From: an uncultured Ignavibacteria bacterium
GTDB lineage: Bacteria; Bacteroidota; Ignavibacteria; Tepidaquicellales; Tepidaquicellaceae
Direction: 5' to 3'
DNA length: 40,648 bases
NCBI GenBank assembly: GCA_937872315.1
Contig: CALMST010000270.1
Coordinates: forward strand, 1 to 40,648
In this document: positions 32,822 to 40,648 of the stretch, in pieces
Layout: every line of letters starts with the position of its first letter
Numbering within the stretch: the stretch's first letter is position 1
The notes under the pieces: generated by a model
Seen by the model: the letters and a program-made list of their open reading frames with translations, nothing else
Databases searched by the model: none
What the model was told of the DNA's origin: nothing
Translations under genes and position numbers: made by a program

Positions 32822-33586
32822 CTATATTAAAAATTTTTCTTTAAAACTGAAGTATTTGTTTTCAGTAAATATCAGATGATCCAGAACTTCTATCCCCATT
32901 ATCTTTCCCGCATCCACAAGTCTTTTTGTAATTTTAATATCATCTTCGGACGGCTCTGTATCTCCCGAAGGATGGTTATGTGAAATTATAATGTGCGCAG
33001 CATGCCTTTTTATTGCTGATTCAAAAGTCTCCCGCGGATGCACAAGACTTGCTGTAAGCGTGCCTACCGATATCTGGTCAATGCCGATAAAATTGTTTCT
33101 TGTATCTAGTGAGATCACAAAAAAATGTTCTTTGGAATAGTTAAGAATCTTATTTCTTAAAATTCCAAATAAAATATCAGGTGATGTAACGGCATTATAT
33201 CTTTTCCTTTCGGACTCTTTTGAGTCATTTGAAATTCTTAATTCTTCCATGACCTTTTTTGCTATTGCAAAACTTGCTTTCAGCTTGGAAGCTTTCATCT
33301 GTCCGAGTCCTTTTATGTGCTGTAGATCTTCAAGAGATGCGTCCATGATTCCTTTAAGTGAACCGAATTGCATTAATAATTTCTGTGAGATCATCAGAAC
33401 TGATTCTCCTTTAATGCCTGTATTAAGAATAATAGAAATGAGCTCTGCAGAAGTCAGATTGTCTGCTCCTAATTCAATAAGTCTTTCACGGGGTCTTTCG
33501 GATTTCGGGAGGTCCTGTACGGTATAGGATATTTCTTTTCTATTGTCATAGCATCCATCTTTCAAAGGTTTCCGCATCATTTTCAT
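32822..33586 (-). CDS. radC: RadC-family JAMM protein
   Basis: A 254-aa protein with an N-terminal helix-hairpin-helix region (LQHIKGLGQMKASKLKAS, residues 88-105) and a C-terminal JAB1/MPN metalloprotease-like domain. The JAMM motif is complete: His203 and His205 in SHNHPSGD, and Ser213/Asp216 in PSEDD. Despite the historical name, a DNA repair role is not firmly supported for the family; a nuclease or peptidase role has been proposed. AAAAGGAC precedes the start at 33586. The tRNA-Pro gene lies 53 bp upstream on the same strand. Confidence 0.93.
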   Translation of the reverse strand: MKMMRKPLKDGCYDNRKEISYTVQDLPKSERPRERLIELGADNLTSAELISIILNTGIKGESVLMISQKLLMQFGSLKGIMDASLEDLQHIKGLGQMKASKLKASFAIAKKVMEELRISNDSKESERKRYNAVTSPDILFGILRNKILNYSKEHFFVISLDTRNNFIGIDQISVGTLTASLVHPRETFESAIKRHAAHIIISHNHPSGDTEPSEDDIKITKRLVDAGKIMGIEVLDHLIFTENKYFSFKEKFLI

Positions 33587-33639
33587 ATTTGTCCTTTTTA
33601 ATTATCGAATCTGTTACAAAAAATTATCAATTATTTCAG

Positions 33640-33713
33640 TCGGGATGGGCAGACTCGAACTGCCGGCCTCACGCCCCCCAGACGTGCGATCTAGCCAACT
33701 GATCTACACCCCG
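33640..33713 (-). tRNA. tRNA-Pro (GGG)
   Basis: The minus strand folds into a full cloverleaf of 74 nt. Acceptor CGGGGTG pairs with CATCCCG; T8 A9 follow; D-stem GATC/GATC; anticodon stem CACGT/GCGTG with loop CTGGGGG, giving anticodon GGG; T-stem GGCAG/CTGCC with TTCGAGT loop; discriminator A. C1-G72 and A73 fit bacterial tRNA-Pro. CCA is not encoded. Confidence 0.93.
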
Positions 33714-33715
33714 AT

Positions 33716-33733
33716 AATCCGCTTAAGCGGATT
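33716..33733. repeat. Perfect 18-bp palindrome next to the tRNA
   Basis: AATCCGCTTAAGCGGATT is a perfect inverted repeat ending two bases upstream of the mature tRNA 5' end. Confidence 0.85.
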
Positions 33734-33739
33734 CTATGA

Positions 33740-33788
33740 CTAACCAGTCAACCATTTAACTAATCAACCGATCAACCAATTGCAACTT
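33740..33788. repeat. Degenerate 8-bp array (TCAACCAA-like)
   Basis: Units in register are CTAACCAG, TCAACCAT, TTAACTAA, TCAACCGA and TCAACCAA. The sequence resembles the clean octamer array at 20474-20536. Confidence 0.7.
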
Positions 33789-33891
33789 AATGAACTAAAT
33801 CACTTTTTTCAAACCTTTTATGAATGACCCGGAAAATTATTTATAAATAATGCTTAACAATAAAAAATATAACGATAAGATCCACTTTCAT

Positions 33892-34022
33892 CCAAAACGT
33901 TTTAAAAAAATTCAGAATAAATTCATCTGAACTCCTGCTTACATATTTCTTTTGAGCTTTCAAAAAATCGATGCAAAGAAAAATCGCCCGTTGGTTAACT
34001 TTCTAAAATGTCTGATCCTGAA
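33892..34022 (+). repeat. Dispersed intergenic element, copy C
   Basis: The left end is AAAACGTTTTAAAAAAATTC, then AGAATAAATTCATCTG. The right side is degenerate; it retains AAAATGTCTGATC, shared with copy B. It fills much of the 33714-34081 gap, in which no gene is supported. Confidence 0.6.
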
Positions 34023-34081
34023 GGTGATTTAAACCGGATATTATTTTTTAAAAAATGTTCCGGACCTTAATATATTAGATC

Positions 34082-34531
34082 TTATTTATTCTGATTTAAG
34101 TCAACAGCTTCAAGCTTTGCAATTACTCCCGTTACATCAGACAAATACAGGAAATTATTTTTGATCCTGTATAAACTTGTCTTTTCAAGGACTTTAAAAA
34201 AATCTTTTTCGGTATCCATTGAATTTTCACAGAACATTTCAGTAGAAGCCACGGGTCCGAATTTAATGAATTCACCAGAAATCGTATAGCTAGCAAAAAA
34301 ATTATTGCAACCTCCGCTGCCGTTTGCCTCATTACTGCCTTTTTCCAGTAAAATGTATATATCTTTCCCGCTTTCAGGAGTAAAGACCTTCGTGTCATTC
34401 AGAGTTCGTAATACCCATCTGGTATCGGTTATGGATTTTACGGATATTTCCGAATTATTGTCAGATGAGGAACAGGAACTGAAATAAATCAATGCGAGGA
34501 ATAATGATAAAAATAAAAAATGTTTTTTCAA
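34082..34531 (-). CDS. META-domain lipoprotein (HslJ-like)
   Basis: A 149-aa protein with a lipoprotein signal (lipobox IYFSSC, acylated Cys about residue 20) and a single META domain. Recognisable parts are TRWVLRTLND, GSGGCNNFFASYTISGEFIK, FGPVASTEMFCENSMDTE, and LYLSDVTGVIAKLEA. Relatives such as HslJ are linked to heat shock or novobiocin resistance in E. coli, but the biochemical role is unknown. It follows pdxH by about 43 bp on the same strand and may be co-transcribed. Confidence 0.88.
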   Translation of the reverse strand: MKKHFLFLSLFLALIYFSSCSSSDNNSEISVKSITDTRWVLRTLNDTKVFTPESGKDIYILLEKGSNEANGSGGCNNFFASYTISGEFIKFGPVASTEMFCENSMDTEKDFFKVLEKTSLYRIKNNFLYLSDVTGVIAKLEAVDLNQNK

Positions 34532-34574
34532 TATTCTGAAATTTAATTAATAATAAATTCATAATGTGAATTGC

Positions 34575-35225
34575 TCAGGGTGAAAGTCTTGCAGTCTTCC
34601 AGTTATTGTTTTCTTTTGTAAACAATATCCTGTCATGCAGTCTGTTTTGTCTGCCCTGCCAGAATTCCATATTGTCAGGAATCAGCCTGAATCCTCCCCA
34701 GAATGCCGGAAGAGGGATTTCATTACCGTTAAATTTTTCCTTTAATGAAATGAATTTTTCATCAAGGTATTTTCTGTCCGGGATCACCGAACTTTGATCA
34801 GAGCATAAAGCCGCTATCTGACTGTCATAAGGTCTTGAATGAAAATATATCTCCGAATCTTCTCTGGAAACTTTTTCAGTTTTGCCGCTGATCCTGATCT
34901 GTCTTTCCAAAGATCTCCAGAAAAAAAGTAAAGACGCATAAGGATTTTCCTCAAGCTCCTTTCCTTTTCTGCTGTGATAATTGGTAAAAAAAAGAAAACC
35001 GTTTTTGTCAAATCCTTTTAGCAAAACAGTTCTAACACTGGGTTTGCCGTCTTTTGTGCTTGTAGCAAGAGACATTGCATTGGCTTCTGATGGATCCGAT
35101 TCCAGAGCTTTATCAAACCATTCCTGAAAAAGTGTAAAAGGATCCTTTGAGATGGTGGATCCGTTCAGTTCATTTTTTTCGTTAAAGACATAATCTTTTC
35201 TTATGCCGGCTGTATTATTATTCAT
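34575..35225 (-). CDS. pdxH: Pyridoxamine 5'-phosphate oxidase
   Basis: This FMN enzyme oxidises PNP or PMP to the cofactor PLP, which the aminotransferase and decarboxylase of this window need. The 216-aa protein has full length. The family motifs are visible: PSVRTVLLKGFDKNGFLFFT, NYHSRKGKELEENP, FFWRSLERQIRISG, SRPYDSQIAALCSDQSSVI, and the C-terminal FWQGRQNRLHDRI with the basic residues that contact FMN/PLP. It lies upstream of the META lipoprotein gene. Confidence 0.95.
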   Translation of the reverse strand: MNNNTAGIRKDYVFNEKNELNGSTISKDPFTLFQEWFDKALESDPSEANAMSLATSTKDGKPSVRTVLLKGFDKNGFLFFTNYHSRKGKELEENPYASLLFFWRSLERQIRISGKTEKVSREDSEIYFHSRPYDSQIAALCSDQSSVIPDRKYLDEKFISLKEKFNGNEIPLPAFWGGFRLIPDNMEFWQGRQNRLHDRILFTKENNNWKTARLSP

Positions 35226-35799
35226 TCTGATTAATTGATGTTTTAATTTATTGATTAATATTTATAATTTTAATGTAAAATTAATTATCAGATATAAAGA
35301 TGATTTACAATATTTTAAAACTAAATTTCAGAACACATCCGACCAAAAACGTTTTAGTTAAATATTGAATAGATTCAATTTTACATCTCTTTACTTTTTT
35401 TCTTTTAATCGTTCAAAAAAGGAAGTAAAGGTAATCCGCCGGCTTGTTATAAAATCAATTTGCCCGAAAATTATTTTTAACCGTTGTCAAAAAAATCAAC
35501 TCTCCGCCTGTCATAAAAGCTCTGCTTATGTCCCGGACAGGTAAATTCTTATTATCACCAGTGCTCTGAATTTCTTGAGGCAATTTATCACAAACTGGTG
35601 TGTATTGAAAACTAAAACTAGTTCATTGATTTTGGACTGCAATTCTTTTTTTATTAAAATTAAAATTTATCACGGAAAGTAGTAATTTTTACGGCATTTC
35701 TCTTTATTCTTTTCAATTGATTAAACCTATCTGAATATTTAATTTGAGACTCATTTTCACTAAATAGCGGTCTATAAAAAATACCAATTAAAAACTTTT
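35226..35799. other. Divergent intergenic region
   Basis: This lies between pdxH (minus) and mgtE (plus), so it should contain both promoters. It is mostly copy D of the dispersed element. No gene is supported. Confidence 0.5.
35341..35640 (+). repeat. Dispersed intergenic element, copy D
   Basis: The left end AAAACGTTTTAGTTAAATAT (then TGAATAGATTCA) is clear. The right end is CTGAATTTCTTGAGGCAATT then TATCACAAACTGG. It continues into GAAAACTAAAACTAGTTC, shared with reverse copy E. It is the longest copy. Confidence 0.7.
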
Positions 35800-37197
35800 T
35801 TGTCAGAAGAATCAAAAAATAAATCGGTTTTAGATATTGATAACAGTTTTCTGGATGATATCACAGACCTTATCCATGAAAAGTCAGATGCAGCTCTGAT
35901 CAATATAATCACTGACCTGTATGATTTTGATATAGCTGTTATTCTTGATAATCTGAAAGAGGATGAAGATGCTTTGTATCTTTTTTCACTTTTAAATATC
36001 GAAACTGCCGGAGAGGTCATACTGGAGATCAGTGATGACCGCAGGGAGTTTATTGCCGAAAAACTCAACAGTGAAAAAATATCCCGCATTGTGAGTGAAA
36101 TGCATTCGGATGATGCAACTGATTTTGTATCCGAACTTGATTCCGATAAAAAAGATGAAGTTTTAGATAATCTTGATAAGATCGACAGGGAAGATTCACA
36201 TGAAGTACGCGAGCTTTTAAAATATGATGAGTCCACTGCCGGCGGTATCATGGGCAAGGAATATATTGCCGTCAATCAGCTCATGACAGTAGCTGAAGCT
36301 GTGTCAGAGATTCAGGAAAAAGCGGAAGAGGTTGATCAGTTTTATAATCTCTGGATCGTTGATAATGATAGCAGACTTGTAGGAATACTTTCCCTGAAAA
36401 GATTATTCATAGCGCTTAAGCACCCTGAAAAAACAATGGGTGAGATCATGAATCCTGATGTGATATCCGTGGAAGAACATATGGATCAGGAAGAAGTTGC
36501 AAAAATTTTTCAGAGCTATGACCTTGTTTCATTGCCGGTTGTAGATTCAGGACATAAGATTGTTGGAAAGATCAGCATAGATGATATCGTTGACGTTATA
36601 GAAGAAGAATATTCAGAAAACGTAGCAAGAATGGCCGGAACAGATGCGGAAGAGCTTGAGAAAAAATCCCCGTTTCAGATTGCCAAGCTTCGTCTGCCCT
36701 GGCTTATAGTAACTTTACTAATAGAGCTTATTGCTGTCTTTGTAGTTCAGGCGCACGATGAAATATTAGGAAAGGTAATCTTACTTGCCGCATTTATGCC
36801 TATAATCTCAGCTATATCAGGCAATACAGGACTGCAGTCCGCGGCTATTGTCGTAAGAGGACTTGATACTGGAAATATAAACATTAACCGCTGGTGGGAA
36901 CCTCTCGGCAGACAGTTTAAAACAAATCTGATCATCGGTTCTGCCGTGGCGCTGATAGTAGGTTTGACAGGCTATATATTATCAGATTCGGAAAGTCTGA
37001 AATTCGCAATGTCAGTTGCTATATCAATGTTCATCTCTATAAACATTGCCGGACTTATAGGTACAATGTCTCCCATGCTTTCAAAGCGATTGGGATTTGA
37101 TCCGGCGATTACTTCAGGACCGTTTGAAACTGCTTTTCAGGATGTGATAGGAATATCAATATTTTTAACGATATCAACCTTTCTGCTTACACATTGA
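35800..37197 (+). CDS. mgtE: MgtE-family magnesium transporter
   Basis: A 465-aa Mg2+ channel/transporter of the inner membrane. The N-terminal MgtE_N domain (about 30-130, with MHSDDATDFVSELD) senses Mg2+. A CBS pair follows (about 150-275: AVNQLMTVAEAV, MNPDVISVEEHMDQEEVAKI, VSLPVVDSGHKIVGKISIDD). Five membrane helices follow from about residue 300, with AFMPIISAISGNTGLQSAAI and GTMSPMLSKRLGFDPAITSG lining the pore. TTG is the only reasonable start, since the next Met lies 100 codons in. The stop overlaps the start of the PAP2 gene. Confidence 0.93.
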   Translation: MSEESKNKSVLDIDNSFLDDITDLIHEKSDAALINIITDLYDFDIAVILDNLKEDEDALYLFSLLNIETAGEVILEISDDRREFIAEKLNSEKISRIVSEMHSDDATDFVSELDSDKKDEVLDNLDKIDREDSHEVRELLKYDESTAGGIMGKEYIAVNQLMTVAEAVSEIQEKAEEVDQFYNLWIVDNDSRLVGILSLKRLFIALKHPEKTMGEIMNPDVISVEEHMDQEEVAKIFQSYDLVSLPVVDSGHKIVGKISIDDIVDVIEEEYSENVARMAGTDAEELEKKSPFQIAKLRLPWLIVTLLIELIAVFVVQAHDEILGKVILLAAFMPIISAISGNTGLQSAAIVVRGLDTGNININRWWEPLGRQFKTNLIIGSAVALIVGLTGYILSDSESLKFAMSVAISMFISINIAGLIGTMSPMLSKRLGFDPAITSGPFETAFQDVIGISIFLTISTFLLTH

Positions 37198-38162
37198 ATA
37201 AACCAAACAAAAACTTTTTCAAAGTAGTCAGGGAAAATGCAAAATATCTGGACATCCCGGACGTTACAAATCAATTATTCCTTTTACTTCTCGGGCTGAT
37301 CAGTCTTATATTTATTGAATCCACTGCGGAAAGAATATTAATCCCATTGATCAATATTTTTTTCTGCCTGTTGATAATCTATTTTGTATCGCATTATGAA
37401 AAGAAGCCTGAACCCGAAAGAAGAGTAAGATCGCTTACAAGATTTTTAAGATTCTGGTATCCCGGGTTTATGATATTCTTTTGCTTTAAGGAAATTTATA
37501 TCATAATGATCAATGCCAATAATCAATTGTATGATAAATATCTTATTGAAATAGACAGGTGGATGTTCGGAACCGATCCGGCATTATTTCTAAGTCATTA
37601 CATTAATCCATACGCAGTTGAATTTCTTCAGATCGCATACGGGTTTTTTTATGTCATGCCTCTGATCTATGCAATGGAACTATACTTCTGGCACAGATAC
37701 GAAGAATTAAAGTATGCCTTCTTTGTGATATTTTTCGGATTCTATCTTTCTTTTATCGGCTATATGATTATACCGGCTATCGGTCCGAGATTTACGATTT
37801 TTAATTTCAGCAGTATAGATACGGAACTTCCGGGAATTTTTGCGGCTAAGTTCATAAGAGATGTAATAAATTTCGGTGAGTCGATCCCGGCCGGAGTCAG
37901 TGATCCCGAGAATTTTGCCCAGCGTGATGCTTTCCCTTCGGGTCATACTCTGATCGTAATTCTCATAACTTATCTTTCACACAAAATCAAATCAAATTCG
38001 TTTTACTTCTATCTGCCTTACTGTTTTATACTTATCTTTTCAACTGTTTATCTAAGATATCATTATGTGATAGATCTTATTGCGGCAATTCCCATAGCTG
38101 CGTTTACAATATGGACGGCGAATAAACTGTATAAAGGAAAGATCAACTTCGGTAAGTCATAA
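37194..38162 (+). CDS. PAP2-superfamily membrane phosphatase
   Basis: A 322-aa protein with six or more membrane helices. The acid phosphatase motifs are present: QRDAFPSGHT (C2, catalytic His) and YLRYHYVIDLIAA (C3, with Arg, His, Asp). The topology and the wording of C3 resemble the PAP2_3 / Aur1-like group that acts on lipid phosphates or transfers head groups; the actual lipid is unknown. The TTG start overlaps the mgtE stop by 4 bp (TTGA), so translation is probably coupled. It converges on hemW with only 5 bp between the stops. Confidence 0.85.
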   Translation: MNKPNKNFFKVVRENAKYLDIPDVTNQLFLLLLGLISLIFIESTAERILIPLINIFFCLLIIYFVSHYEKKPEPERRVRSLTRFLRFWYPGFMIFFCFKEIYIIMINANNQLYDKYLIEIDRWMFGTDPALFLSHYINPYAVEFLQIAYGFFYVMPLIYAMELYFWHRYEELKYAFFVIFFGFYLSFIGYMIIPAIGPRFTIFNFSSIDTELPGIFAAKFIRDVINFGESIPAGVSDPENFAQRDAFPSGHTLIVILITYLSHKIKSNSFYFYLPYCFILIFSTVYLRYHYVIDLIAAIPIAAFTIWTANKLYKGKINFGKS

Positions 38163-38167
38163 ATTCT

Positions 38168-39286
38168 TTAAAAGTATTTGGAGATGATCTCATCGGCAAC
38201 GGCATATCCTTTTCCATTCAGATAAAATCTAACTGAATCCGTTTCGGCAAAACCATTTTTTATGAGTTCATTTATCTGATCTGAAAATCTGATCCCGAAA
38301 TCCTGATCAAATTTTTCTATATATTTTTCAAAATTAATACCGCTGCTTCTTAAGGCGAGCATTACATATTCTAAATGCTTTTGCTTGTTGTCAGGTTCGT
38401 ATTTATCTTCACAGGGCAATTTTTTAATATCAATGTGTGAATTATATTTGCTGATACTGCTGAAATTATTCCATCGCGTTCCGTTAAAAAAAGAATGAGC
38501 CGAAGGTCCGAATCCGAGATAATTTTCATATTCCCAGTATTTGAGATTATGCCTGCTGCGTGAATTTTTCCTGGCAAAGTTGGAGACTTCATAATGCTCA
38601 AAACCATTCCCCGTTAATTTCTCCGAAACGTAATTATAAAGTCTTGCTTCAATAGTATCAGTATTTTTCTCAAACAATTTTCTTTCAAGAGATTTATATA
38701 AAACGGTTTTCTTCTCATATGTAAGAGTATAAGCTGAAATATGTGAGACTCCAAGCTCTATAGCTTTGGACAAAGATAGATCAAGATCTTCAACGGATTG
38801 AGAGGGGAGAGAGTATATTATGTCGAGACTTATATTTTCAAAATGCTTTGCTGCATTTTTAACTACGGTCTGCGCTTCATGTGATGTATGCTGTCTGGTT
38901 AAGAACTTTAGCTCAGGATCAAGGAATGACTGCACTCCGAGACTTAACCGATTGATACCGGCTGATCTGTAATCGCCGGCATTTTTATTCAAAAAATCTT
39001 CTGGGTTTGATTCAAGTGTAACTTCACTGTCATTTGATATTTTAAAACATTTGTTAAGATGGTCGAGAATTTCTTTTATCTGATCCGGGGAAAGGATTGA
39101 AGGCGTACCGCCCCCGAAAAAAACTGTATCAAATTCATGTCCGGTATAAATTCCGGAATAATATGAGATCTCGTTTTTAAGAGAAGAAATGAACCGCGAA
39201 ATAAGTTCAAGATTGGTTACAAGATAAAAGTCGCAGTAGTTACATCTTTTGGAACAGAATGGTATGTGAATATAGATGCCTGACAT
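38168..39286 (-). CDS. hemW: HemW-like radical SAM haem chaperone
   Basis: A radical SAM protein of the HemN/HemW group. The chosen ATG at 39286 gives a 372-aa protein starting MSGIYIHIPFCSKRCNYCDF, with the cluster cysteines at 11, 15 and 18. FFGGGTPSIL, VTLESNPEDF and RLSLGVQSF follow, with a HemN C-terminal domain (YEVSNFARKNSRSRHNLKYW, then GFGPSAHSF). This fits HemW (haem insertion) better than the longer true coproporphyrinogen oxidase HemN. The frame is open up to 39349, but that extension contains a terminator hairpin and lacks homology. Downstream of lepB. Confidence 0.93.
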   Translation of the reverse strand: MSGIYIHIPFCSKRCNYCDFYLVTNLELISRFISSLKNEISYYSGIYTGHEFDTVFFGGGTPSILSPDQIKEILDHLNKCFKISNDSEVTLESNPEDFLNKNAGDYRSAGINRLSLGVQSFLDPELKFLTRQHTSHEAQTVVKNAAKHFENISLDIIYSLPSQSVEDLDLSLSKAIELGVSHISAYTLTYEKKTVLYKSLERKLFEKNTDTIEARLYNYVSEKLTGNGFEHYEVSNFARKNSRSRHNLKYWEYENYLGFGPSAHSFFNGTRWNNFSSISKYNSHIDIKKLPCEDKYEPDNKQKHLEYVMLALRSSGINFEKYIEKFDQDFGIRFSDQINELIKNGFAETDSVRFYLNGKGYAVADEIISKYF

Positions 39287-39317
39287 TGCGATGAGTTTGT
39301 AAAGTTTATAAACAGTA

Positions 39318-39355
39318 AAATAACAAGACCTCACAATTATAATAATCATGAGGTC
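39318..39355 (-). terminator. Terminator after lepB
   Basis: On the minus strand GACCTCA (39355-39349) pairs with TGAGGTC (39333-39327), followed by the T-rich TTGTTATTTT. It lies about 55 bases after the lepB stop and inside the 5' extension of the hemW frame, so it supports the later hemW start. Confidence 0.55.
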
Positions 39356-39410
39356 GGTAAAATTTAAAACAATTATGTAATCCGGGATATAAGTTCAGCA
39401 AGATCCCTGA

Positions 39411-40367
39411 TCAGCGTATCATAGTTCCTATCCTTTCCCATCTTGTAGTGCTTAGCAGATCGAAGAAATTAAGGAATGAAATGCTCGGATCCCATGACCA
39501 GTAAATCAGAAGCGCTTCGCCGACTATATTATCAACTGGCATAAAGCCCCAGAATCTGCTGTCGAGAGAATTATTCCTGTTGTCTCCCATCATAAACAGA
39601 TAATCTCTTTCGACTGTGTATTCACCGTTTGGTAAGTCCACTCCATCAACTTTTATAATCCGGTCAGAAGACATATTTATTTTATGACCTTCTTTTTCGA
39701 CAAACATTTTCCATCCCTCGTAATTTTCATCATCTATCTTTATCTTATCTCCTTTTTTCGGAACTCGTATTGGTCCGTACCAGTCTTCATTCCATTTAGA
39801 TCCTTTAGGGAACATTCTAGGATTTACAAATTCTTCAGGTCTTTTTACATTATCAAACTGCGCATGAGGCGGATTGGGATAGATCTCGCCGTTTATATAC
39901 AGCTGCTTGTCTATGATCTGCAGCGAATCTCCCGGCAAGGCGACACATCTTTTAATATAATTTACAACTTCCTTCGACTCCAGTTCGTCCCGGTCTCCGG
40001 GAAAATCAAAAACTATAATATCACCTCTCTTGGGATCCTTGAATCCGGGTAACTGAAAATAGGGGATCCGGATATCTGTAAAAGGAATGTTTCTGGGTGA
40101 AGTTGCGCCGTAAGTAAATTTTGTGACAAGCAAAAAATCACCAACCATCAGTGTCTTTTCCATCGAACCTGTAGGTATCCTGAATGCTTCAAAGAATAAT
40201 ATTTTAATTATAAAAGCAACTACACCTGCATAAACCAATGCATCAATAAATTCGCGGGATTTGGATTTTTTCGTCTTATCTTTATCTTTAATATTATCCG
40301 GCTTTTTTCCTCCGGATCGGGAAGATCTCTTTAATTCGTCTGTTTTTTGATTTCTGTATTTATCCAC
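39411..40367 (-). CDS. lepB: Signal peptidase I
   Basis: The enzyme cleaves signal peptides of exported proteins, such as the many secreted proteins in this window, at the periplasmic face of the inner membrane. A basic N-terminus is followed by one membrane anchor (about 41-60). Catalytic Ser68 is in IPTGSMEKTL and Lys139 in NYIKRCVALPGD. The later MGDNRNNSLDSRFWGFMP motif is complete. The length is 318 aa, with an insert between the two catalytic boxes and the MGDNR box that is common in this phylum. Confidence 0.94.
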   Translation of the reverse strand: MDKYRNQKTDELKRSSRSGGKKPDNIKDKDKTKKSKSREFIDALVYAGVVAFIIKILFFEAFRIPTGSMEKTLMVGDFLLVTKFTYGATSPRNIPFTDIRIPYFQLPGFKDPKRGDIIVFDFPGDRDELESKEVVNYIKRCVALPGDSLQIIDKQLYINGEIYPNPPHAQFDNVKRPEEFVNPRMFPKGSKWNEDWYGPIRVPKKGDKIKIDDENYEGWKMFVEKEGHKINMSSDRIIKVDGVDLPNGEYTVERDYLFMMGDNRNNSLDSRFWGFMPVDNIVGEALLIYWSWDPSISFLNFFDLLSTTRWERIGTMIR

Positions 40368-40648
40368 TACTTATTTTTTTTAACTATGAATTTTAATTAT
40401 TCTGATTATTCTAATTACTTTTATATACACATATAACGCTTAAAACTCTAATGATAGCTGTGCTTTTTTTTTAATATGAATTTTATTGGTTTTTATTTTA
40501 ATCATGACCGTGAAATTGTTTACGGCCAGCATATCAGATTTATAATCAACTGTTTAAAAAGATTTAAAGTATTTTATCTCTCTGTTATTAAAAATTAAAA
40601 ATTAAAAATTAAAAATTAAAAATTAAAAATTAAAAATTAAAAATTAAA
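40368..40648. other. Upstream region of lepB ending in a repeat
   Basis: An AT-rich region of about 280 bp before the minus-strand lepB start. No gene or clear promoter motif was recognised. The last 61 bases are a heptamer array. Confidence 0.4.
40588..40648. repeat. TTAAAAA heptamer array, cut by window end
   Basis: At least 8.7 perfect copies of TTAAAAA run to the last base of the window. Confidence 0.95.

Noticed and set aside
39287-39349. A 21-residue N-terminal extension of HemW
   Set aside because: It lacks homology and contains a hairpin that looks like the lepB terminator; the family start MSGIYIHIPF is at 39286.

Overview
The window looks like a chromosomal stretch from an uncultured-type member of the Ignavibacteria / Bacteroidota-Chlorobi group. 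The evidence is an AT-rich base composition and four secreted proteins ending in the type IX secretion (T9SS) sorting domain with the 'NYPNPFNP' signature. A second group of surface proteins ends in the 'SGDVxQxGxIDLxD' dockerin-like module that is common in this group. Taxonomy is inferred from protein style only.

Layout. (1) 1-2148: the tail of one T9SS protein, then a delta-60-repeat T9SS protein broken by a frameshift. (2) 2267-10645, minus strand: a compact lysine/diaminopimelate gene set in the order dapE-like, asd, lysC, gap, dapB, dapA, dapD, lysA-like, argD/dapC-like. Several junctions overlap as TAATG or ATGA. Together these take aspartate through the succinylase branch to lysine, except that no dapF (epimerase) is present and the lysA-like decarboxylase is of the BtrK type rather than classical LysA. 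(3) 11136-12626: a secreted PQQ-type sugar dehydrogenase homologue bracketed by two direct ~100-bp repeats. (4) 12841-15209: a YdcZ-type membrane protein, a DinB-superfamily protein and a CHAD protein.

(5) 15235-30321: a cell-surface island made by duplication. It holds two Ycf48-like T9SS proteins (minus strand), three ~950-1017-residue Asp-box propeller proteins sharing a C-terminal module and an unusual charged tail, and a fourth protein with the same dockerin-like end. (6) 30752-40367: housekeeping genes: a CbpA-type DnaJ with a small membrane partner, a DUF1737 protein, radC with tRNA-Pro(GGG), a META-domain lipoprotein, pdxH, mgtE with a PAP2 phosphatase, hemW and lepB.

Beyond genes, the window is rich in repeats. 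Tandem repeats with 7-bp (sometimes 8- or 21-bp) periods occur in intergenic DNA, inside two T9SS sorting-domain coding regions, and across the stop codon of the aminotransferase gene. A degenerate dispersed intergenic element occurs about five times, with one end near AACGTTTTAAA and the other near GGCAATTTATCAC. The best candidates for something undescribed are the heptamer repeats in sorting-domain coding DNA, the dispersed element, the BtrK-type enzyme in a dapF-less lysine operon, and the conserved tail of the surface-protein trio. No defence system, CRISPR array, phage or transposase was seen.
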